Of a DNA stretch of 64,000 nt, positions 22,652 through 31,850 are shown piece by piece (positions within the stretch are counted from its first letter, which is position 1; every line of letters starts with the position of its first letter). Source of the DNA: Methylorubrum populi (GTDB lineage Bacteria > Pseudomonadota > Alphaproteobacteria > Rhizobiales > Beijerinckiaceae). The notes beneath the pieces are model-generated. The model saw nothing but the letters and a program-made list of their open reading frames with translations, did no database searches and had not been told where the DNA came from. The stretch is from assembly GCA_036946625.1 (NCBI GenBank), contig JAQIIU010000001.1, positions 124,001-188,000 on the forward strand, read 5' to 3'. The position numbers were made by a program, and so were the translations under genes.

Positions 22652-23773
22652 TCAATCCGGCACGGACGGGCCGTCCGCGGCGGCCCCGGCGCGGAAGATG
22701 ATCGGGCGGTAGGCCCTGAGCAGGTCGGGATCGAGCTGGCCGGCCTGGGCCTCCATGATCGCGGCGGCTTCGGAGGCGGGGAGCGGCGGGCGGTAGACCC
22801 GGCGCTCGGTCAGGGCCGAGTGCACGTCGCAGATCGCCACGAGCCGCACGAGGTCGCCGATCTGCGCCGCCTTCAGTCCGTCGGGATAGCCCGACCCGTC
22901 GAGGCGTTCGTGGTGATAGCGCACCACGTCGAGGATCTCGGGCCCGAACGCGCCCTCCTTCGCCAGCAGGTCGGCACCGAGCGCGGCGTGGGTGCGCATC
23001 ACCGCCCTCTCCTCGGGCGTGAGCGGACCCGGCTTGTTGAGGATGGCGGGCGGGATCAGGGCCTTGCCGACATCGTGCAGGAGCGCGGCCTCGGCGAGCC
23101 GTTGCCGGTCGCCGCGGGAGAAGCCGAGTTCGGCGGCGAAGACGGCGACGAAGCCCGCCACGCTCAGGGAATGCTGGTAGACTTGGATGTCGTGGCGCCA
23201 GACGAGGTCGAGCCAGGCGCGGATGCCGACCTCGGACACCGTGTCGAGCACGATCCGCGTCCCCTCCTCGGCCTCCGCCGGGCTCGGGGGCCGGCCGGCG
23301 GCGGCGTTGTCGAACAGCCGGGTGACGAGGGCGGTCGCCCGCCCCACCCGCGCCGCGGGCGTTCGGCCGCCCGCTTCCCGCGCTCGGCCCTCCGCGACGA
23401 GGCGCGTGAGCGCCGGGACGATGCCGGCGGATTGGCGCGGATCGATCACCGTCGGCGCGCCGAACAGGCGGACGGCGGCCCCGTCCTGGGAGGCATTGCC
23501 GCGGGCGAGATAGAGGCAGGGCAACCCGCTCTCGCGGATGCGCGCGGCGAGCCGCGCGACCCAGGCACTGTCCCGGTCGGCGGCCAGATCGACGACGAAG
23601 GCGGCCGGCCGGCGGGCGGGCAGGGCCGCGCCGGGTTCGATCACGCGGCAGGGCAGGACGAGAGCGATGCCGCGGGCCAGACGCTCCGCCCGCTCGCGGC
23701 GGTCGGAGACGAGGACGACGACGTCCTCGCGGCGCGCGTTCTGACGCTCGTGTCGGTCCCGGGGTTCCTGCAT
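22652..23773 (-). CDS. HD-GYP domain cyclic-di-GMP phosphodiesterase
   Basis: 373 residues. The N-terminal 130 residues resemble a degenerate receiver domain (VVVLVSDRRERAERLA, FVVDLAADR). The C-terminal catalytic domain has the complete signature: HDVGK at residues 233-237, KPGPLT, and HHERLDGSGYP at 287-297. HD-GYP proteins hydrolyse cyclic-di-GMP to GMP. A GGDEF gene lies 0.7 kb to the right. It has frameshifted in this sequence but originally could have provided the opposing activity. Confidence 0.9.
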   Translation of the reverse strand: MQEPRDRHERQNARREDVVVLVSDRRERAERLARGIALVLPCRVIEPGAALPARRPAAFVVDLAADRDSAWVARLAARIRESGLPCLYLARGNASQDGAAVRLFGAPTVIDPRQSAGIVPALTRLVAEGRAREAGGRTPAARVGRATALVTRLFDNAAAGRPPSPAEAEEGTRIVLDTVSEVGIRAWLDLVWRHDIQVYQHSLSVAGFVAVFAAELGFSRGDRQRLAEAALLHDVGKALIPPAILNKPGPLTPEERAVMRTHAALGADLLAKEGAFGPEILDVVRYHHERLDGSGYPDGLKAAQIGDLVRLVAICDVHSALTERRVYRPPLPASEAAAIMEAQAGQLDPDLLRAYRPIIFRAGAAADGPSVPD

Positions 23774-24179
23774 CGGTCATCCGTCGGCCGCGAGGCCCGT
23801 GCGGACTCGAAGCGGTATCCTCCGCCGGATATAACAAAAGTGTTGCGAAAAGCTTCGCGGTTTCCCGGCGATACAATCCTGACGTATTCGCCGGACGCAG
23901 AGCTTCGGCGTCGGAGCGGGGCTGCCGGACCCAAAGGTCCCGTGCGAGGAAACCATTGGCCCGCCGGCCCCCGCGGGACGCGTTCGCACCGCGCCCGCCG
24001 CGCCACGAGGCCTGACCGGCCCGCGACCGGAACCGTCTCGCACGAGCGCCCGCCGATCCCTTCGGGCGACGTCCGCGTCGCTGCCCGGAGATGCCGGCCT
24101 CTGTTCGATCATCGCCTGCAACCCGGAGGGCCTCGACGGGTTATCCGGTCAAGAGAGTTTCGACGATGGACGCTTCACC
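23774..24179. other. Spacer between HD-GYP gene and a small gene
   Basis: About 400 bases without a supported gene. Part of it near 23820-23900 is AT-richer (ATAACAAAAGTGTTGCGAAA and GATACAATCCTGACG) and probably holds the promoters of the two divergent genes; no exact promoter is called. The remainder is GC-rich with no recognisable repeat. Confidence 0.35.
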
Positions 24180-24362
24180 ATGAGCATCTACCAGATCCGG
24201 CAGAAGAAGAGCGGTGCGATCCTCTGGACCGGCAGCGCCGACGACGAGCGCACCGCCCTCGACGCCATGGCCCGCGAGGCCGGCTACGCGGACTATTCCG
24301 CCCTTCCCGACACCTTGCGGGCGGCGGGCTTCGAGACGGCCAAGCTCGACCTGATCTTCTGA
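24180..24362 (+). CDS. Small protein of unknown function
   Basis: 60 residues: MSIYQIRQKKSGAILWTGSA, DDERTALDAMAREAGYADYS, then ALPDTLRAAGFETAKLDLIF. Balanced composition, an amphipathic helix in the middle and ordinary GC-rich codon use suggest a true coding frame. The family is not recognised. No neighbour suggests a function. Confidence 0.5.
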   Translation: MSIYQIRQKKSGAILWTGSADDERTALDAMAREAGYADYSALPDTLRAAGFETAKLDLIF

Positions 24363-24466
24363 GATCCGGTCCGGCTTCACCGCGATTGGGGCGGGCCCGC
24401 TCGACTCCACGAGAGGGGCGTTGCGTCCATGCGTATGCCCCCTTCGCGTTCAGGGTGCCGCGTGCC

Positions 24467-25692
24467 TCAGGCGCAGCAGCCGGTCTCGGACGACAAGCGC
24501 GCCGAGGCCGGCTCCGGCATCCGCCCGCCCGCGGCACGCGCCACGGGCGGCTCCAGGCGGCGGAGGCGCAGCCGGTCGCGACCGCGGGCCTTGGCCTCGT
24601 AGAGCGCCGTGTCGGCGAGCGCCATCAGGGCGTCGAGCCCGGCCGGGCCGCCGCCGAACAGGGCCGCGCCGAGGCTGACCGTGGCGCCGGTCGGCAGGCC
24701 CCGGCCGCCCTCGCGGGCCATTCGGACGCGGATCGCCGCGCCGAGATCCTGGACCGCCGCCTCGTCCGACTCCGGCAACAGGATCACGAACTCGTCCCCG
24801 CCGAGCCGCGCCAGGACCGCCTCCCGCGGCAGGCAGGCCTCGAGCACGCCGGTGAGCGCCACGAGGATGCGGTCGCCGACGGCGTGGCCGTAGGTGTCGT
24901 TGATCGTCTTGAAGCGGTCGATGTCGAGCAGCAGCAATGCGCCCGGCCGCCTCCGACCGCCGGCCGCCATGCTCAGGATCCCGGCCGCCCGGCTCTCGAA
25001 GGCGCGGCGGTTGAAGGCACCGGTGAGGGGATCGCGCTCGGCCAGCGCCGTCATCGCTTCCTCCCGGCGGCGGCGCACGACCGCCGCCATCAGCAGGGCG
25101 AGCAGCACCTCGACCAGGAGGCCCTCGAACAGCGAGACCTGGATCAGCACGCCCTTGAAGCCGACGAGGCTGACGAAGGCACCGGCACGAGCAGCGCCTT
25201 GACGCCGTAGAAGGCGCCGTGGGCGGCGAAGACGATGCCGAGCCCGTCGGAGGCCGCCGTGCGCTCCTCGAACGGCGCGCCCGCGCGGGACAGGAGGCGA
25301 TGGCCGGCCTTCAGCGCGACGGCGGCGACGAGGGCGGCGTTCGTCATCGCGAAGACCGGGGTGGGATCGATCCCCTTCGGCAGGAGCAGCAGCCCGGCCC
25401 AGGGCAGGAGCAGGCCCCACCAGAGCGGCGCGATCCGGCGTCCGGTGAAGCGCGCGGTGCCGGCCAGGAACAGGAGATGGGCGACGACGAGCAGGCCGTT
25501 GGCGAACCAGACCCCGGCGAGGAAGGAGGCGGCGCGCGACAGCGAGAGCGCGCTGCCGAGGACGATGACGGCGAAGCCGGCGCTCCAGAGGAGCAGTGCG
25601 GGATTGCGCAGCGTCCGCCACTCGACGGCCAGGAAGCCCGCCGCGACCGCGGCCGCCGCAAGGCTCATCAGCAGCATGGTGACCACGTCCAT
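24467..25692 (-). pseudogene. Membrane-bound GGDEF diguanylate cyclase, one frameshift
   Basis: The first frame, from the ATG at 25692, encodes several membrane segments (MLLMSLAAAAVAAGFLAVEW, ALLLWSAGFAVIVLGSAL, ANGLLVVAHLLFLAG). It ends out of phase after KALLVPVP. The next frame carries FVSLVGFKGVLIQVSLFEGL, the last membrane helix and a GGDEF domain with DPLTGAFNRRAFE, DIDRFKTINDTYGHAVGD and RLGGDEFVILLP (active site GGDEF intact). The shift lies near 25180-25190. Repairing one base gives about 408 residues. It could be a recent inactivation or an assembly error; the catalytic half otherwise looks undamaged. Confidence 0.85.
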
Positions 25693-25809
25693 GGCGATTC
25701 CGGAACCCGCGGCAACGGTGACGTCGCCCCGTCCAGTAGCGATCGCAGTTGAACAAAGCGTTCCGCGGCTTGCCGTCTCCGCTCTTCGCCCGAGCGCGCG
25801 GAAAAACGG

Positions 25810-26148
25810 TCAGTTCGCGTGGCCGATCCGCATGCGGTAGGCGCCGTCGGCGCTGCGCTCGAACACCTCGGCGATGCCGGCATGGCGCAGGGCCTCGCCG
25901 GAGGTATCGGGCACGAGGTTCTGCTCGGAGACGTAGGCGACGTACTCGCTGTCCGCGTTCTCGGCGAGCAGGTGGTAGAAGGGCTGGTCCTTGCGCGGCC
26001 GGACCTCCTCGGGAATGGCGAGCCACCATTCCTCGGTGTTGGAAAATTCCGGGTCCACGTCGAACACCACGCCCCGGAACGGGTAGATCCGGTGCCGGAC
26101 CACCGCCCCGAGGCCGAACTTGGCGGTTCTCATGCTGGTCTGGGTCAT
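25810..26148 (-). CDS. hspQ: HspQ/YccV heat shock protein
   Basis: 112 residues from the ATG at 26148. The family signatures are KFGLGAVVRHRIYPFRGVVF, DVDPEFSNTEEWW and KDQPFYHLLAENADSEYVAY with VSEQNL. HspQ binds hemimethylated origin DNA in E. coli (DnaA regulation) and modulates Lon protease; either role is possible here. It is followed by the frameshifted GGDEF gene on the same strand, about 120 bases away. Confidence 0.92.
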   Translation of the reverse strand: MTQTSMRTAKFGLGAVVRHRIYPFRGVVFDVDPEFSNTEEWWLAIPEEVRPRKDQPFYHLLAENADSEYVAYVSEQNLVPDTSGEALRHAGIAEVFERSADGAYRMRIGHAN

Positions 26149-26207
26149 GACCGATAGATAGGCCTCGCGCGCCTTCCGTTCCAACGCGGGGCCAACATCC
26201 GCGACGA

Positions 26208-27257
26208 TCAGGGCAGATTGTAGACCTTGGCCAGATCCGGGTCCTTCTCGGCCACCAGCCGGGCGAGATCGACGATGACCTTGGCCTGCTTCCAGGTGGC
26301 GTCGTCCTGCATCTTGCCGTCGATCATCACCGCTCCGGTGCCGTCGGGCATCGCCTCGACGATACGGACGGCGAAGCTCACCTCGGCCGGGTCGGGGGCG
26401 AACACGGTCTTGGCCAGCGCCACCTGGCTCGGATGCAGCGTCCAGGCGCCGGCGCAGCCCATCAGGAAGGCGTTGCGGAACTGCACCTCGCAGGCGGCCG
26501 CGTCGGAGAAATCGCCGAAGGGGCCGTAGAAGGCCTTGATGCCGTTGGCCATGCAGGCATCGACCATCTTCGCGATGGTGTAGTGCCACAGGTCCTGCTG
26601 GGCGCTCGACCGCTCGGCCTCGCCCTTGGGGTCGGCGATGACGCGATAGTCCGGGTGGCCGCCGCCGACGCGGGTGGTCTTCATGCCGCGCGAGGCGGCG
26701 AGATCGGCCGGTCCGAGGCTCATGCCGTGCATGCGGGGGCTGGCCGCGGCGATGGCATCGACATTGGCCACGCCCTCCGCCGTCTCGAGGATGGCGTGGA
26801 CGAGGATCGGCTTGGCGACGCCGTGGCGCGCTTCGAGCTGGGCCAGCAACTGGTCGATGTAATGGATGTCCCAGGGACCCTCCACTTTCGGCACCATCAC
26901 CACGTCGAGCTTCGCGCCGACTTCGGCGACGAGGGTGAACAGGTCGTCGAGGATCCAGGGCGAGTTCAGCGCATTGATGCGCGTCCACAGGCCGGTGCCG
27001 GAGGCCGCGAAGTCGGTGGCACGCGCCATCTCGACGAAGCCCTTGCGCGCCGCCTCCTTCTGGTCGGCGGGGACCGCGTCCTCCAGGTTGCCGAGCACCA
27101 CGTCGACCGTCCTGGCCAGCTCCGGCACGCGGGCGCGGACCTTCTCGTTGTGGGGCGGCACGAAGTGGATCATCCGCTCGAGCTTGATCGGCAGTTCGCG
27201 GAACGGCTCGGGTGCACCCGCGGCGAGCGGCTGGAAGAAGCGGCGCGGCAGTCTCAT
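26208..27257 (-). CDS. HpcH/HpaI aldolase-CitE family lyase, malyl-CoA lyase-like
   Basis: 349 residues. Family motifs: [20 protein letters not shown] (conserved LEDAV), [56 protein letters not shown] and [20 protein letters not shown], with the [15 protein letters not shown] end. This layout matches malyl-CoA/methylmalyl-CoA lyases of alphaproteobacteria. The serine-cycle malyl-CoA lyase MclA of methylotrophs, as I recall it, is shorter and differs at the N-terminus, so this is probably a paralogue of the ethylmalonyl-CoA type or another CoA-ester lyase. Confidence 0.8.
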   Translation of the reverse strand: MRLPRRFFQPLAAGAPEPFRELPIKLERMIHFVPPHNEKVRARVPELARTVDVVLGNLEDAVPADQKEAARKGFVEMARATDFAASGTGLWTRINALNSPWILDDLFTLVAEVGAKLDVVMVPKVEGPWDIHYIDQLLAQLEARHGVAKPILVHAILETAEGVANVDAIAAASPRMHGMSLGPADLAASRGMKTTRVGGGHPDYRVIADPKGEAERSSAQQDLWHYTIAKMVDACMANGIKAFYGPFGDFSDAAACEVQFRNAFLMGCAGAWTLHPSQVALAKTVFAPDPAEVSFAVRIVEAMPDGTGAVMIDGKMQDDATWKQAKVIVDLARLVAEKDPDLAKVYNLP

Positions 27258-27562
27258 CGGATCCCGGTCTCCGTCTTTTGGCGTATGGCCTCCCGGTTAG
27301 AGCGCCGCACCGCGCGCGTAAAGCCGACCTTGGTTCACGCCTCCGGCTGGAAGACCATTTCCGGCGCGTCCGAAGCTTTCGCGAAGCATTCAGGCCGCCC
27401 GGGCGCCACCCCGGATCGTGAGACGGACGACGAAGGGGACGCGGAACGGCAAAGCTTGCCCGGCGAAGCATTTCGGAGGGGCAAACAGGACGGAACGGAC
27501 CGCCGCGAACCGTGTTTTCCGGCCGAGGCGGGCTGTCGAACACCGTCGGGAGACGTGCGTCG
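27258..27562. other. Divergent promoter region, nothing else seen
   Basis: 305 bases between the start of the lyase gene (minus) and the patatin gene (plus). No gene, repeat or clear promoter element could be supported; it must contain the start signals for both genes. Confidence 0.35.
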
Positions 27563-28864
27563 ATGCCGAGACTGTTCAACGAACCGACCCTGCGAAACGT
27601 GACCGCCGGCCGGCGGTTCGGCCGGCCCCTCGCCGGCCTCCTCGTCGCGCTGACCCTGTCGCAAGGGGCGCTCGGTGGAGCGCTCGCGGCCGAGCGGGCG
27701 AAAAAACCCTCCGACGCGCGGCCGGACTACACCGCCGCCGAGGCCGCGACCGCGCGGCCCGAGGGCCTGCCGGCCTCGGTGCGCATCGCCGGCGACGACG
27801 CGACCGCGTTCCAGGCGCTGATCGACGGGGCCCCCCGCGCCTCCGACCCCTGGCTGGTGCTCTCGGGCGGGGGCGAGAACGGCGCCTTCGCCGCGGGCCT
27901 GCTCGCGGGCTGGAGCGAGCGCGGCGACCGCCCCGATTTCGGCATCGTCACCGGCGTCTCGACGGGGGCCCTGATCGCTCCCTTCGCCTTCGCCGCACCG
28001 ACGATGGGAGCCCGGGCCGACGCGGCCCTGCGGGAGAACTACACCGAGATCTCGGCGGCCGACGTGTTCGAGTTCGGCGGGACGCCGGATTCCCTGACCG
28101 ATACGTGGCCGCTCAAGGAGCGGATCGGGCGCGCGGTGACGCCCGCGCTGCTCAAGGCGGTGGCGGCCGAGCACGCCAAGGGCCGCCGCCTCCTGATCGC
28201 CACGACCCAGATCGACAGCGAGCGTCCGGTGCTGTGGGACATGGGCGCGATCGCCCGGCGCAGCGCCGAGACGGGCGATCCCCGCGCGCTCGCCCTGTTC
28301 CGCGCGATCGTGCTGGCCTCGACCGCGGTGCCGGGCGTGTTCCCGCCGGTGGCGATCCCCGCCGAGGTGAAGGAAGGCGCGAACGCCAAGTCGTTCGCGG
28401 AACTGCACGACGACGGCGGGGCGATGGGCCCGTTCTACCTCGCCCCGGCGGCGGCGGTGGAGGGCGAGACGCGGCTGCACCTGCCGACGAACCGGGTCTA
28501 CCTCGTCGTCAACAACCGGCTCGAACCGGAATTCCAGATGGCCTCGCGCACCACGCTCTCGGTGCTCGGCCGCACCATGTCGGCGGCGATCAAGGCGCAG
28601 ACCCGGGCGGCGCTCGCCCTGACCCGGACCTACGCCGAGCGCACCGGCCTCGACCTGCGGGTGGCCCTCATCGACGGGCGCTTCACCAAGACCTCGGAGA
28701 AGCCGTTCGACCGGGCCTACATGCAGGCCCTGTTCGCCCACGGCGAGGCCCTGGCCCGCGACGGAAGCGCCTTCACCGAGTCCCATGCCCCCGCCACGGC
28801 AGCGGGCCGCCAGGACAGCCGCCGGGCCTCGGACACGACCGGCACCGTCACGGCCTCGCGCTGA
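27563..28864 (+). CDS. Patatin-like phospholipase, exported
   Basis: 433 residues from the ATG at 27563. A membrane/signal segment, LAGLLVALTLSQGALGGALA, precedes the mature part. The patatin catalytic pattern is complete: oxyanion loop SGGGENGAF near 101-109, nucleophile Ser133 in GVSTG, and the Asp of the DGG motif in HDDGGAMG. The family consists of lipid acyl hydrolases. With an export signal it may act on membrane lipids or be a toxin-like secreted lipase; neither is shown. Confidence 0.82.
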   Translation: MPRLFNEPTLRNVTAGRRFGRPLAGLLVALTLSQGALGGALAAERAKKPSDARPDYTAAEAATARPEGLPASVRIAGDDATAFQALIDGAPRASDPWLVLSGGGENGAFAAGLLAGWSERGDRPDFGIVTGVSTGALIAPFAFAAPTMGARADAALRENYTEISAADVFEFGGTPDSLTDTWPLKERIGRAVTPALLKAVAAEHAKGRRLLIATTQIDSERPVLWDMGAIARRSAETGDPRALALFRAIVLASTAVPGVFPPVAIPAEVKEGANAKSFAELHDDGGAMGPFYLAPAAAVEGETRLHLPTNRVYLVVNNRLEPEFQMASRTTLSVLGRTMSAAIKAQTRAALALTRTYAERTGLDLRVALIDGRFTKTSEKPFDRAYMQALFAHGEALARDGSAFTESHAPATAAGRQDSRRASDTTGTVTASR

Positions 28865-28935
28865 CGGGAGGGGACTGCCCATCGATCGAGCGACGGTCGG
28901 CAGCCTCTTTTCCTTCCGGCTCCGATGGAAACGCG

Positions 28936-29125
28936 CCGCTCTCCGTCATCGCGCGGCTCGGCGCAAGCGATCCGGGGCACCGCTCTTTCCGGAAAAGCCG
29001 CGCCGCAGGAATCGCTTCGCCTGCCGGGATGGTGACGGTGGGCGGCGCTGGACGCCTCGACGGATCCTGCCGGCTGGCGTCGCGGTCCTGGATTGCTTCG
29101 CCATTCGGCTCGCAATGACGATGCG
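28936..29125 (+). repeat. Diverged family A-type palindrome
   Basis: CTCCGTCATCGCGCGGCTCG and GCGCAAGCGATCCGG on the left match, inverted, GTCCTGGATTGCTTCG and CGGCTCGCAATGACGATG on the right. These are the core arms of family A (17316, 38847 and 42830), separated by about 100 bases of other sequence. A third partial block of this type is at 38980-39020. It is immediately followed by family B copy 1. Confidence 0.55.
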
Positions 29126-29147
29126 GGTCATTCTCCCCGTCCTTTGC

Positions 29148-29366
29148 AGAGCCTGCTTTGACTGCGGTGATCCCACCTCTCCCCCTCATCCTGAGGTGCC
29201 GGAGCGCAGCGGAGGCCTCGAAGGGGGCTCCAGGGATCGCGCGGGATCTGGAACATCCTTCGAGGCCGCTTCGCGGCGCCTCAGGATGAGGTGGGGATGG
29301 GAGCAGGGCATTCCTCTCGCCTTGCCGTTGCCTGACGAAGACACGTCGGCCGGTCAAACAGGCTCT
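29148..29366 (+). repeat. Family B MITE-like repeat, copy 1
   Basis: About 220 bases with inverted ends: AGAGCCTGCTTTGAC on the left and GGTCAAACAGGCTCT on the right. Between them lies a long palindrome, CTCATCCTGAGGTGCC with GGCGCCTCAGGATGAG, and CTTCGAGG blocks. Copy 2 at 30144-30364 has the same ends and the shared tail TTCCTCTCGCCTTGCCGTTG. The two copies bracket the HARE-HTH gene. No transposase is encoded, so any movement would need one in trans. Confidence 0.75.
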
Positions 29367-29373
29367 GAGCCGC

Positions 29374-29904
29374 CTATCCCTCCTCCGCATCGGCCGGTGC
29401 GTAGACCGCATCGCCCAGGCGCTTCAGCGGGCCGCCGGGGCCGGAGCGCTTCCACAGCCGGGTGTTGAGCGCCGCCACCGGATCCTGCCCCGGCAGGAAG
29501 AACCCCTGCGCCGCGATGCGCGCCAGGATCTCGCTGGCGTGGAGCGGGCGGCCCGCCTCCTCCAGCACCGCCAGGGCCGCCTCAATCACCGCCCGGCCGT
29601 AGCGGCGGGCGAGCACCGTCTCCGACAGGCCGGCTTCCGGTTGCGCGCCGGGGGCCTGCGGAAAGCGCTCCACGCCGCCCGGGCCGAGGTTTTCGCCCCG
29701 GGGGGGGACGGGCTCCGGCACCGCCCGCTGCGGCGCGGCGGCGGGCGTCTCCGTCGGCTCGCTCCCAGCCGAGGCGGGCGGGCCGCCGAGACGGCGGCCG
29801 AGATCGAGGTAGAGGAGGAGGTCGGCGATCCGGCGCTCGATCGCGTCGCGCTGCCGCCGCAATGCGTCCAGCCGCGCCTGGGCCTCGGCTTCCGACAGGA
29901 CCAT
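29374..29904 (-). CDS. HARE-HTH-like winged-helix protein
   Basis: 176 residues from the ATG at 29904. The N-terminus, EAQARLDALRRQRDAIERRI, is a short coiled coil, followed by a Pro/Ala-rich linker. The C-terminal segment, GRAVIEAALAVLEEAGRPLH with ASEILARIAAQGFFLPG and PVAALNTRLWKR, fits the HARE-HTH fold, a DNA-binding winged helix found in restriction and chromatin proteins. It is bracketed by family B repeats and preceded by a cluster of GGAATGG boxes. It is therefore a candidate regulator of itself and of the neighbouring rep module. The longer frame from 30015 runs through those boxes and is unlikely. Confidence 0.7.
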   Translation of the reverse strand: MVLSEAEAQARLDALRRQRDAIERRIADLLLYLDLGRRLGGPPASAGSEPTETPAAAPQRAVPEPVPPRGENLGPGGVERFPQAPGAQPEAGLSETVLARRYGRAVIEAALAVLEEAGRPLHASEILARIAAQGFFLPGQDPVAALNTRLWKRSGPGGPLKRLGDAVYAPADAEEG

Positions 29905-29931
29905 GATGGCGTGTTCCGGCTGATTGTTCCC

Positions 29932-30000
29932 GGAATGGGAAAAGGAATGGGAATGAACGATGCCACATTCCGGAATGGAAGACCAGCCGGTTCCATTCCG
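29932..30000. promoter_or_regulatory. Cluster of GGAATGG/CCATTCC boxes upstream of the HARE-HTH gene
   Basis: GGAATG occurs at 29932, 29944, 29950 and 29972. CATTCC occurs at 29966 and 29994. The pair at 29966-29977 forms the perfect 12-base palindrome CATTCCGGAATG. All lie within 30-100 bases upstream of the ATG at 29904. Related boxes recur next to the 3' end of repA, as GGAATTCC at 30471-30478, GGAATATTCC at 30488-30497 and CATTCC at 30509-30514. The pattern looks like an operator array for a dimeric DNA-binding protein. Confidence 0.5.
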
Positions 30001-30143
30001 TCCGGCTCCACCCATGTTCCTTCAATCGAAGGGATGGCGATCTCGTTCCGTTGCCGCGAACAGGGTTCCGTTCTGGCTTATTCCAAGTGCGGCTTTTCCC
30101 ATCGCCACCGAGATCTTCCACCAGTCGGCGATGAGGATCTCTC

Positions 30144-30364
30144 AGAGCCTGTTTGACTGCAGTGATCCCATCTCGCCCCTCATCCTGAGGTGCCGCGTGA
30201 GCGGCCTCGAAGGGTGCTCCAGATCCCGCGCGCGATTCCCGGAGCCCCCTTCGAGGCCTCCGCTGCGCTCCGGCACCTCAGGATGAGGGTTCAGGATGGG
30301 AGTAGGATCTTCCTCTCGCCTTGCCGTTGCCTGACGAAGACACGGTGGCCGGTCAAACAGACTC
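30144..30364 (+). repeat. Family B MITE-like repeat, copy 2
   Basis: Left end AGAGCCTGTTTGACTGCAGT, right end GGTCAAACAGACTCT, with the internal palindrome CTCATCCTGAGGTGCC / GGCACCTCAGGATGAG. Same length and orientation as copy 1 at 29148. It separates the HARE-HTH gene from the repA 3' region. Confidence 0.75.
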
Positions 30365-30415
30365 TCACCGTCGGCCACCCCCGCGACCGCGGGGCGGCGG
30401 CGCATCCGCCCGATC

Positions 30416-30444
30416 GCTGATCCCGACCATCGGTCGGGATCAGC
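30416..30444. terminator. Strong hairpin downstream of repA
   Basis: Perfect inverted repeat with 13-base arms GCTGATCCCGACC / GGTCGGGATCAGC and a three-base loop. It lies about 80 bases past the repA stop (repA runs leftwards). No T run follows, so it may be a factor-assisted terminator or a structural element of the replication module. Confidence 0.45.
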
Positions 30445-30524
30445 GCCGCTCGGTATTCGGTGAAATTTTTGGAATTCCGGCATAGATGGAATATTCCGTC
30501 TCTCCGTCATTCCGAAAAATTCCG

Positions 30525-31625
30525 TCAGGCGCGCACTGCGGTTGCGGCCGCGCGCGCGGTGCGGGCAGCCTTGGGCGGCACCAGCAGGCTGCCCGGATCG
30601 GCCGGGTGGAGCAGCATACCGCCTTCGTCGAGATCGATCCGCAGCCGCGGAAACACTTCGAGCAGGCCGGCGAGGTCGGCCTTGAAGGCTTGGCGGAAGC
30701 TGCGCAGGCTGGCGTTCTCGGCTCCGAACTGACGGTGCAGGTTGTCCCAGGTGAGCCGCAGGGGCCGCTGCAGGGCGCGCAGGCGGTAGCCGGTCCAGAA
30801 CAGCAGGTCGAGCTTGCGCGCCGAGCCGGAGAAGGCGCGCGCCGCGCGGATGTCGACCGGCAGGGCGTGGCGGATCAGGCTGTCGTAGAAATCCTGATGG
30901 AACGAGACGGTGCGCTGCCAGACGAGGCCGTCGTCGCCCCGCCGCCAGAGTTCGAGATGGCGAAAAGGGGGCACGTTGAGGGTCGAGGCCTGCCCCTCCC
31001 CGTCCCACAGGCCGATCTGCATCGAGCAGGCCGCGAGCCGGTTGAGCTGTTCCTTGAAGGCGCCGATGGTGCCGCGCTCGCCGCCGGTGACGGCAAATCC
31101 CATCGCCTTCATGAAGCCCGAGAGGCTGTCGGCGACCTCGATGGTGGGGCTGCGCTGGCGCACCGCCTCGGTGCAGAGGTGCAGGAGCACCAGCCGTGCC
31201 TTGGGCCCGTAGGGCAGCCCCTGCGCCTCCATCTCGCCGGTGACCGGGTTCTTCAGGCGCCCCGCCGACAGGCTGAGCGAGTTGCGCCCGTATTCCCGCA
31301 CGAAGTCGCGGGCGGCGCCCGGATCCCGGTAGGGCAGGCCGCACAGGGCCAGCACCGAGTGGAGGTGCTGGAGGTTCTCCGGCGCCGTCGGCTCGTTCTC
31401 GATCACCTCGCGCACGGCGTCGCGGCGGCGGCGGTCGCGGCCCATGGCCTCGCGGCGCCGGCCCTCCGCCCCCGCCTGCGCCCGGGCGGCGTCGCGCTCG
31501 CGCTGGCGAAAGAACAGGTGTTCGACGATCGGCGCGAACAGGAACCCGCCCCGCGCCGCCTCCAGCTCCGCCCGCAGGTCCGCATCGCGGATCGCGGCGA
31601 TCTTGGCCTCCAGCCCCGCCATCAC
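30525..31625 (-). CDS. RepA-type plasmid replication initiator
   Basis: 366 residues similar to RepA_C-family initiators of alphaproteobacterial plasmids. Recognisable segments are LHSVLALCGLPYRDPG, YGRNSLSLSAGRL, GLPYGPKARLVLLHLCTEAV, VADSLSGFMKAMGFAVTGGE and RGTIGAFKEQLNRLAACSMQ. The C-terminal part has VSFHQDFYDSLIRHALPVDI, the paired winged-helix signature SARKLDLLFWTGYRL, and LTWDNLHRQFG. The start is the ATG at 31625 or 31622. Seven direct repeats lie upstream (31851-32075), exactly where iterons bound by such proteins are expected. The flanking genes are housekeeping, so this is an initiator inside a chromosome. No partition genes or plasmid genes accompany it. Confidence 0.78.
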   Translation of the reverse strand: MMAGLEAKIAAIRDADLRAELEAARGGFLFAPIVEHLFFRQRERDAARAQAGAEGRRREAMGRDRRRRDAVREVIENEPTAPENLQHLHSVLALCGLPYRDPGAARDFVREYGRNSLSLSAGRLKNPVTGEMEAQGLPYGPKARLVLLHLCTEAVRQRSPTIEVADSLSGFMKAMGFAVTGGERGTIGAFKEQLNRLAACSMQIGLWDGEGQASTLNVPPFRHLELWRRGDDGLVWQRTVSFHQDFYDSLIRHALPVDIRAARAFSGSARKLDLLFWTGYRLRALQRPLRLTWDNLHRQFGAENASLRSFRQAFKADLAGLLEVFPRLRIDLDEGGMLLHPADPGSLLVPPKAARTARAAATAVRA

Positions 31626-31850
31626 CTGCCCTTCAAGGCCTCCCGCTGCGCGTCACGTCGTGTCGCCTTCCTCAGAGCCGGGCCTCGGACGGAACGCGTC
31701 GAGGAGCCTTCAGGGCCGCAACCGATCTGTCGCGATTCGGCTCCGCGGAGTCCCGGGGCCCGCCGGAGTTTTCCCGGGAATCCACGCTTGGGCCCCCGAG
31801 TCCTGCACAGGCGCGTCGCCCGCAGGCCTTCGGGGGGCCGCCGGGGGTCA

